Part shown: one piece after another, positions 59,101-64,000 of the stretch
Numbering within the stretch: position 1 is the stretch's first letter
Layout: every line of letters begins with the position of its first letter
Origin: Opitutia bacterium
GTDB taxonomy: Bacteria; Verrucomicrobiota; Verrucomicrobiae; Opitutales; Opitutaceae
Assembly (NCBI GenBank): GCA_947442255.1
Contig: CANEVO010000002.1
Coordinates: forward strand, 1-64,000
Length of the DNA stretch: 64,000 bases
Reading direction: 5' to 3'
Translations under genes and position numbers: made by a program
The notes under the pieces: generated by a model
What the model was told of the DNA's origin: nothing
What the model saw: the letters and a program-made list of their open reading frames with translations, nothing else
The model's database searches: none

Positions 59101-60134
59101 CCGGGCAGTTTCAGGTTGGAAACCGTGAAGCCGACGAGGCCGGCCTTGGGCTTCGCTCCGCGGCCGGTGGCGCCTTCGTCGCGAATCTCACCTCCCGAGC
59201 CGGTGGCGGCGCCGGGAAACGGCGAGATCGCGGTCGGATGGTTGTGCGTCTCCACCTTGCAGAGGAGATGGATGTCCTCGTCGTGGGCGGCGTATTCGTT
59301 CGTGCGCGGGTCGACGTAGAACCGGCCGCCGCGCGTGCCGGCGAGAACGGCGGCGTTGTCCTTGTAGGCGGAGAGGATGCCTTCGCTGTGGAGCGTGTAG
59401 GTGTTCTTGATCATCTGGAACAGCGAGCGGTCGCGCTTCTGGCCGTCGATGTCCCAAGTGGCGTTGAAGATCTTGTGCCGGCAGTGTTCCGAGTTCGCCT
59501 GGGCGAACATCATGAGTTCCACGTCGTGCGGATCGCGGCCGAGCGTTTGGAAGGCCTTGAGGAGGTAATCGATCTCGTCCTCCGCCAGCGCGAGCCCGAG
59601 TATCTGGTTGGCCGAGACAAGCGCGGCCCGGCCCTGGGCCAGCATGGGCACGCTGGCCAGCGGACGCGGCGTCTCCTGCCGAAAAAGGACGTCGCAGGCC
59701 GCCACATCGTCGAACACCACCTGGGTCATCCGGTCGTGCAGCCGGGCGGCGAGGGCTTTTTGTTGCTCCGGGGTGAGCGTGGCGCCGTCCAGTTCGAGCG
59801 TGTAGGCGGTGACCCGCTCGATACGGCTGACGGCGGCCAGCCCGCAAATGTGCGCGATGTCGGTCGCCTTCGAGGACCACGGGGAGATTGTCCCGGGGCG
59901 CGGGGCGATCACTTGCAGCAAACCGGTGACCGGCACGGCGGCGCGGCTCGGCCCGTAAGTCAGGAGTTTTTCGAGCACGCCGCGGCCGGCGGCGTCCAGC
60001 TCGCCGCTCAATTCGACCACGTGGGCAAACTCGGCGCTGACCGCCCGCACGGGCAGGCCCGCAGCCGTGAAGTCCTGCAGGAGCTTCTGGAGGCGGAATT
60101 GGGACAGGGCAGGCGAGCCGCGAAGGATCAACAT
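56169..60134 (-). CDS. purL: phosphoribosylformylglycinamidine synthase, long single-chain form
   Basis: A 1321-residue FGAM synthase that uses ATP and glutamine to turn FGAR into FGAM, step four of purine synthesis. The single chain contains the PurS-like N-terminus, the tandem AIR-synthase-like domains (LFSIGD-type and [19 protein letters not shown]), and the C-terminal glutaminase with its nucleophilic cysteine in [10 protein letters not shown]. Start at ATG 60134 (MLILRG) is preferred; ATG 60164 adds ten residues. Length fits the gammaproteobacterial/eukaryotic type rather than the three-gene purLQS type. Confidence 0.95.
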   Translation of the reverse strand: MLILRGSPALSQFRLQKLLQDFTAAGLPVRAVSAEFAHVVELSGELDAAGRGVLEKLLTYGPSRAAVPVTGLLQVIAPRPGTISPWSSKATDIAHICGLAAVSRIERVTAYTLELDGATLTPEQQKALAARLHDRMTQVVFDDVAACDVLFRQETPRPLASVPMLAQGRAALVSANQILGLALAEDEIDYLLKAFQTLGRDPHDVELMMFAQANSEHCRHKIFNATWDIDGQKRDRSLFQMIKNTYTLHSEGILSAYKDNAAVLAGTRGGRFYVDPRTNEYAAHDEDIHLLCKVETHNHPTAISPFPGAATGSGGEIRDEGATGRGAKPKAGLVGFTVSNLKLPGAIQPWEKEHGKPGRIVSALDIMIEGPLGGAAFNNEFGRPAINGYFRTFEQKVPAAAGASELRGYHKPIMLAGGLGNIKAEHVQKGAIHPGDKLIVLGGPAMLIGLGGGAASSMNSGHGNEDLDFASVQRDNAEMERRCQEVIDRCWALGADNPISFIHDVGAGGVSNALPELVNDGGRGGKFNLRALPNDEPGMSPLEIWCNESQERYVLAVPAAQLATFAQLCERERCPFAVVGEATAEKQLVLDDAHFQNRPIDLPLEVLLGKPPRMHRTDATQPRPQFPLDLTTLTPAPTGPKKPFSAETAVATERAALTEAIRRVLAHPTVADKTFLISIGDRTLGGLIARDQMVGPWQVPVADCAVTAAAFDVYTGEAMAMGERTPVAVNHAAASARLAVGEALTNLAAAQIGDLGKVNLSANWMAAPAIPGDGADLYAAVQAVGLELCPELGITIPVGKDSMSMSTVWQDGGPGEKNQKRITAPVSLIISAFAPVADIRLSLTPQLQQQEDTVLLLIDLGRGKNRLGGSILAQTVSQMGEATPDVDRPADLKNFWNAIQLLGRQQKLLAYHDRSDGGLLATVVEMAFAGHTGVDLDLPKGHEVFSALFNEELGAVIQVRAADLDDVYLTLREHGFKACTTRVGTLNRTHTFRITRGGKSIFEETLFGLRAIWSDVTRRIAALRDNPACADQEHQIRLDATNPGLTPKVTFDLGTMAARAVAKSRPPIAILREQGVNGEVEMAAAFTRAGFKAIDVHMTDILSGRVSLKDFRGLAACGGFSYGDVLGAGEGWAKSILFNDRARAEFAAFFAREDAFALGVCNGCQMMSNLHAIIPGADLWPRFVQNQSERYESRLVSVQIEKSPSVLLAGMEGSVLPIAVAHGEGYTEFKDAAAAQRCSASGLVAGRFVDNHHQITERYPLNPNGSPFGMTALTTTTGRVTIMMPHPERVFRSACMSWAPRTWGEDSPWMKLFYNARAWVG

Positions 60135-60552
60135 GGTCTGGAAAGTGGAAATGCTTCGATACATCTCTCACGCGGTCAAGGGGCGGAAACAATTTCGACG
60201 CGTCCCAGGAGCAAAGGGCTCCGGGTGGAGGCAGTTGGGAGGCATGCGCGCCGGCGGTTTGTGATTCGGGCGAAACGGGCTATCTCACTCGCCTGTAAAT
60301 CCGGCGATCACGCGGTGAGGAAGCGGTGCGGCGCCCGGGCGAAGCCCGGCGTGGACACGGCCTCGCGGTGAAATATCGCCGCTAAGACGCGATCCGCGGA
60401 GAAAGCCGTTGACCATTCCGAGCGTCTCATCGAGATCAACAGCTTTGCATGAAGTCCGGTCGCCCGCATCGAGTTCCACGCAGTGAGCTTTCGAGTCAGG
60501 CCTTGGGCCGGCTCGACCTTCGCGGCGGGCGGTTCGCCACCCGGACCCGGCC
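60135..60552. other. intergenic region between purL and purF
   Basis: These 418 bp separate the divergent purL and purF genes and should hold both promoters. I see a weak -35-like TTGACC near 60409 with no convincing -10, and a GCCCGGGCGAAGCCCGGC-type hairpin near 60333-60350. No riboswitch, no clear operator repeat and no coding frame with protein-like character was recognised. Confidence 0.5.
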
Positions 60553-62463
60553 ATGAGCGATCGCGTCAGCCATGAATGCGGCGTCGCCTTGGTGCGACTG
60601 CTCAAGCCGCTCTCCTACTACCAGGAGAAATACGGTTCGCCGCTCTGGGGCTTCACCAAGCTCTTCCTGCTGATGGAAAAGCAGCATAACCGCGGGCAGG
60701 ACGGGGCGGGCGTGGCGTGCGTGAAACTCGACATGGCCGCGGGCGAGCCGTTCATGTTTCGCGAGCGCAACATCAAGTCGAACCCGCTCGACAAGATCTT
60801 CCGTTCCCTGCTCGGCCAGTACAACGCGCACGTCGACAGCGGGGTGATCCACCCGGAATTCACCGACACGGTGAAGCGCAATTTCAAATTCGGGGGCGAG
60901 TTGCTCATGGGCCACCTCCGCTACGGGACCAGCGGCGGCTACAGCATGTCGTCGTGCCATCCGTATTTCCGGCGCAGCCCGTGGGCGACGCGCAACCTCG
61001 CGCTGTGCGGCAATTTCAACCTCACCAATACCGACGAGTTGAACCAGTCCCTGATCGGGATGGGGCAGCACCCGATTTTCGCGACCGACACCCAGGCGAT
61101 CCTCGAGAAAATCGGCTTCTTCCTCGATGAGGAACACGAGGACATCTATCGCGTCCTGCGGAAGAGTGCGCTGAGCGGCGCGGAAATGTCGCACCGGATC
61201 AGCGAGGACCTCGATGTGACGCGCGTCCTGACCCGCGCGGCGGAGAAATGGGACGGGGGCTACGTGCTCGGCGGCCTGATCGGCAATGGCGACGCCTTTG
61301 TCGCCCGCGATCCGTCCGGCATCCGGCCTTGTTTTTATTTTCAGGACGACGAAGTGGTGGCATTTGCATCCGAGCGGGCCCCGCTGATGACGGTGTTCGA
61401 CCTCGCGGCCGAGCAGGTGAGGGAAGTCACCCCTGGACACGTGGTCGTGATGAAGAAGCGCGGTACCGTCCAGGAGGCGCCGTTCACCCCGCCGCTCCCG
61501 CGGGCGTCGTGTTCCTTCGAGCGGATCTATTTTTCCCGGGGCAACGACCTCGACATCTACCGCGAACGCCAGGCGCTGGGCGGCCAGTTGGCCCCGCAGG
61601 TGCTCACGGCGATCAACCACGAGTGGGGCAACACGGTGTTCAGTTTCATTCCCAACACGGCGGAGACCGCCTTCTATGGCTTGATGTCGGCCCTGCGTAC
61701 GCGGCGGCGTGACGAGGTCAAGGCGGCCATCCTCGAGGCGAGCGCGGCGGGCAAGCTCACCGAGGCGATGCTCGACGACCTGATCCTCCGCAACTGGCCC
61801 CGCGGCGAGAAGGTGGTGAGCAAGGACATCAAGATTCGCACCTTCATCGGCCAGGAAAACCTGCGCAACCAGCTTGCCAGCCACGTGTACGACATCACGT
61901 ACGGCTCGGTGCGCGCCGGGTTGGACAACCTCGTCGTGGTCGACGATTCGATCGTGCGCGGCACCACGCTGCGCCGATCGATCCTGCGCATCCTCGCGCG
62001 GCTGAATCCGAAGAAGATCGTGATCGTTTCCACCGCGCCACAAATCCGCTTCCCCGACTGCTATGGCATCGACATGTCGGAGCTCGGCAAATTTGTGGCA
62101 TTCGAGGCCGCGATCGCGCTGATCAAGGAGCGCGGCCAGACCGTGCTGCTCGACGAAGTCTACGCGCTTTGCCGCGCGGAAGTGGCCAAGGGCGGCACGG
62201 AAAATCATGTGCGCCGGATCTACGCTCCTTTCACCCCCGAGGAGATTTCGCACAAGATCATGGAACTGGTCCGCCCGCGGCAGCTCGAGTGGAAGGGCGA
62301 GTTCGAGGTGATTTTCCAAACGATCGAAAACCTCCATGTGGCCGTTCCTCAGCATCGCGGAGACTGGTATTTCACCGGCAATTATCCCACGCCGGGGGGC
62401 TACCGCGTGGTGAATCAAGCTTACGTGAATTATTACGAAAAGCAGGACGGAAGAAGTTATTGA
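60553..62463 (+). CDS. purF: amidophosphoribosyltransferase, long form
   Basis: A 636-residue enzyme making phosphoribosylamine from PRPP and glutamine, the committing step of purine synthesis. An octapeptide is present before the nucleophilic cysteine, which is residue 9 in HECGVALV; in many PurF it is exposed by removal of a propeptide. The glutaminase domain shows NRGQDGAGV and LMGHLRYGTSG; the phosphoribosyltransferase domain has VVVDDSIVRGTTLR, the PRPP loop, near residue 460. It is about 120-150 residues longer than the E. coli or Bacillus enzymes, like the long Bacteroidetes type. It precedes purM by 81 bp. Confidence 0.92.
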   Translation: MSDRVSHECGVALVRLLKPLSYYQEKYGSPLWGFTKLFLLMEKQHNRGQDGAGVACVKLDMAAGEPFMFRERNIKSNPLDKIFRSLLGQYNAHVDSGVIHPEFTDTVKRNFKFGGELLMGHLRYGTSGGYSMSSCHPYFRRSPWATRNLALCGNFNLTNTDELNQSLIGMGQHPIFATDTQAILEKIGFFLDEEHEDIYRVLRKSALSGAEMSHRISEDLDVTRVLTRAAEKWDGGYVLGGLIGNGDAFVARDPSGIRPCFYFQDDEVVAFASERAPLMTVFDLAAEQVREVTPGHVVVMKKRGTVQEAPFTPPLPRASCSFERIYFSRGNDLDIYRERQALGGQLAPQVLTAINHEWGNTVFSFIPNTAETAFYGLMSALRTRRRDEVKAAILEASAAGKLTEAMLDDLILRNWPRGEKVVSKDIKIRTFIGQENLRNQLASHVYDITYGSVRAGLDNLVVVDDSIVRGTTLRRSILRILARLNPKKIVIVSTAPQIRFPDCYGIDMSELGKFVAFEAAIALIKERGQTVLLDEVYALCRAEVAKGGTENHVRRIYAPFTPEEISHKIMELVRPRQLEWKGEFEVIFQTIENLHVAVPQHRGDWYFTGNYPTPGGYRVVNQAYVNYYEKQDGRSY

Positions 62464-62544
62464 GCGCGACCGCTGTAGTCGTCGTGGTTGCCGCGCTTAT
62501 CTGACCGCAACGTTTCCAACGTCACCCGCCCTAAGTCACACCGC

Positions 62545-63651
62545 ATGTCCCTTTCCTACGAATCCTCCGGCGTCCGCTACGACCAGCTCGACGCGTTCAA
62601 GCGCGCCTGCCAGAAGGCGGCCCGGCCGACAGCGGCGGCATTGCGGGATCACGGTTATGCTGAGCCGGCGACGACGCGGGGCGAAAGTGCGTATTTGATC
62701 GAGGCGGCGGACCACTTTCTGGCGCACGTGGAGGAAGGGCTGGGCACGAAGAATCTCGTGGCCGATGCGGTGCACGCGGTGACGGGCAAGTGCTACTACC
62801 GCGAGATTGCGATCGATACTGTCGCCACCATCGTCAACGACCTCATCACCTGCGGCGCGCTCCCAATTTCGGTGGCGATGCACGCGGCGGTGGGGGACTC
62901 CGGCTGGTTCGGCGATGCGGCGCGGGCGCAGGCGCTCGTCGACGGTTTCGCCGAGGGCTGCCGGACGGCCGGTGCGGTGTGGGGCGGCGGCGAGACGCCG
63001 ACGCTCGGCGGGATCGTCGAGCCGGAGGCGATCGTGCTTGCCGGTTCCGCCATCGGGAAGATTGCGCCCAAGTCGCTCCGCATCACGGGCGACGTGCAGG
63101 ACGGCGACGGCATTATCTTTTTCGCTTCCTCCGGCGTGCAGACGAATGGTCTGTCGCTGTGCCGCCGGGTGGCCGCGCAATTACCCGACGGCTATCGCAC
63201 GCCGATCGGCTTTGGCGATCCGCGCAGTTTCGGCGAAGCGTTGCTGGCGCCGTCGGTCATCTACGTGGCCTTTGTGCGCGAATGCCAAAAGCGGGGGCTG
63301 AAGCTCAACTATGTCGCGCACGTGACCGGCCACGGCTGGCGGAAACTCATGCGGCTGGAGGAGCCGTTTGTTTACGAGATCACGCATCCGCGTTCGGCGC
63401 CGGCCCTATTTCAGTTTTTGGAAAAAGCCGGTCCGATCGAGCGGCGCGAGATGTATGCGACTTTCAACCAGGGCGTGGGCTTCGCGGCCTACGTGGCGCC
63501 GCAACTCGTCGACGCCGCGCTCGCGGTGGCAAAGGCGACCGGTTACGACGCCTGGCTCGCCGGGCGGGTGAAAAAAGCGGGCGCACGCAAGGCGGTCGTC
63601 GTGCCGTCGCTCGGCCTGACGTTCGAGGGCGATACGCTGCAAGTGCGGTAA
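62545..63651 (+). CDS. purM: phosphoribosylformylglycinamidine cyclo-ligase (AIR synthase)
   Basis: A 368-residue PurM-like enzyme closing FGAM to AIR with ATP, step five of purine synthesis. YDQLDAFKRACQKAA, the glycine-rich GTKNLVADAV and VWGGGETPTLGG, and the later IIFFASSGVQTNGLSLCRR and FNQGVGFAAYV fit the family. ATG 62545 is chosen at the beginning of similarity. The N-terminal motif is more divergent from E. coli PurM (345 residues) than usual, closer to Bacteroidetes-type proteins. It lies directly after purF. Confidence 0.88.
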   Translation: MSLSYESSGVRYDQLDAFKRACQKAARPTAAALRDHGYAEPATTRGESAYLIEAADHFLAHVEEGLGTKNLVADAVHAVTGKCYYREIAIDTVATIVNDLITCGALPISVAMHAAVGDSGWFGDAARAQALVDGFAEGCRTAGAVWGGGETPTLGGIVEPEAIVLAGSAIGKIAPKSLRITGDVQDGDGIIFFASSGVQTNGLSLCRRVAAQLPDGYRTPIGFGDPRSFGEALLAPSVIYVAFVRECQKRGLKLNYVAHVTGHGWRKLMRLEEPFVYEITHPRSAPALFQFLEKAGPIERREMYATFNQGVGFAAYVAPQLVDAALAVAKATGYDAWLAGRVKKAGARKAVVVPSLGLTFEGDTLQVR

Positions 63652-64000
63652 GCGGTCGCCTTGCGGTTAGATGCAAGAGGCGTCGGCGGGGCAGAGTTTG
63701 ACTACGGAAGCCAAAATCTTGAACCGCTGATCTTCGCTGATTTTCGGAAGACGGCGCCTGGAGGGTTTGATGGCCTCGCCGCATCGGCGTGGCGCGTAAG
63801 CCGCCAGCGGAATTGAGCTCGTGCTGAGCGAAGATTAGCGAGGATTAGCGGTGCCCTCGGTTTGGGTTTTTCCATGATACCTCTCGCCGGGCTGGGGCGA
63901 CCGCCCCGTTAGACCCTCACTCGCGAACAACGTGCAGGTTTGCGCCGATTTTTCGTGGAGCGCTCCGATGCTTTCCCCGCGGATGTCGCGAGTGGTCGCG
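63652..64000. other. non-coding region after purM with a long inverted repeat
   Basis: No protein-coding frame with convincing character is seen to the right edge. The most notable structure is a 23-nt inverted repeat at 63724-63746 and 63829-63851, described separately. The last about 100 bp (from 63900) are GC-rich without a recognised feature; a gene may begin beyond the window. Confidence 0.5.
63724..63851 (+). repeat. 23-nt inverted repeat pairing fully as RNA with G-U wobbles
   Basis: Arms 63724-63746 and 63829-63851 differ from perfect complementarity at four positions, and each of the four would be a G-U wobble in a plus-strand transcript, whereas in the minus-strand transcript they would be A-C mismatches. 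The right arm contains GATTAGCG twice. The arms enclose 82 nt. It lies 73 bp after purM and could be a 3'-UTR hairpin or part of an uncharacterised RNA or repeat family. Confidence 0.55.

Noticed and set aside
57033..60371. 1112-codon open frame on the plus strand opposite purL
   Set aside because: It is the antisense shadow of a strongly conserved FGAM synthase in GC-rich DNA. Its translation has biased composition (Gly, Glu, Val, Arg) and no recognisable domain.
60135..60552. Purine operator or riboswitch between purL and purF
   Set aside because: No PUR-box-like palindrome or aptamer consensus was visible; the short GC hairpin is common in this kind of DNA.

Overview
The window is a GC-rich (mid-60s %), gene-dense stretch of a bacterial chromosome. 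The following points suggest a Verrucomicrobiota member of the Opitutaceae type: the rod-shape operon mreB-mreC-mreD-PBP2, adjacent dnaG and rpoD, large numbers of secreted ceramidase-like and alpha/beta-hydrolase proteins, a long-form PurF next to PurL and PurM, and the general protein character. This placement is an inference from gene content; there is no rRNA to test it.

Layout. 0-10 kb: tRNA-Asp, a secreted ceramidase-like protein, tRNA-Arg with a palindrome and GIY-YIG nuclease relic directly on its 3' end, OsmC, argH, mutL and glycogen phosphorylase. 9.7-14.4 kb: a four-gene BMP-family ABC transporter operon (binding protein, double ATPase, two permeases), probably for nucleosides. 14.6-16.9 kb: gamma-carbonic anhydrase, dihydrofolate reductase and an alanine dehydrogenase with a frameshift. 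16.9-21.4 kb: the mre/PBP2 operon on the minus strand. 21.5-25 kb: a 2Fe-2S oxidoreductase subunit with a truncated molybdenum subunit, and a KefB-type antiporter. 25-29.6 kb: tatA, a lipoprotein, rpoD and dnaG (minus strand). 29.7-38.7 kb: a DUF362 protein, a lone nuoA, a PTS-IIA/diadenylate-cyclase fusion, bL33, Mrp, TolB, Mn-type SOD, TadA, IF-1 and XerD. 38.7-44.9 kb: secreted hydrolases, a RapA-like helicase and a lipoprotein.

45-54 kb is an accessory region rich in broken genes: a class III aminotransferase with an amber codon and frameshift, a truncated PocR-domain regulator, and a hybrid histidine kinase without its phospho-acceptor histidine and with a frameshift. Intact secreted hydrolases, a short-chain dehydrogenase, a SAM methyltransferase and a DMT transporter lie between them. 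54-55.5 kb holds a GNAT acetyltransferase and a two-gene nucleotidyltransferase cassette. 55.5-63.7 kb holds a TPM protein, then purL (minus strand) and purF-purM (plus strand), three steps of IMP synthesis.

The most interesting items are the tRNA-Arg/palindrome/GIY-YIG unit, the EIIA-DAC fusion that would tie c-di-AMP synthesis to PTS phosphorylation, the MutL whose endonuclease motifs are all altered, and the nucleotidyltransferase cassette. Three frameshifts in the window can each be repaired by lengthening a four-base G or C run by one base, so sequencing error must be excluded before those genes are called dead. No CRISPR array, rRNA, insertion sequence or prophage was seen.
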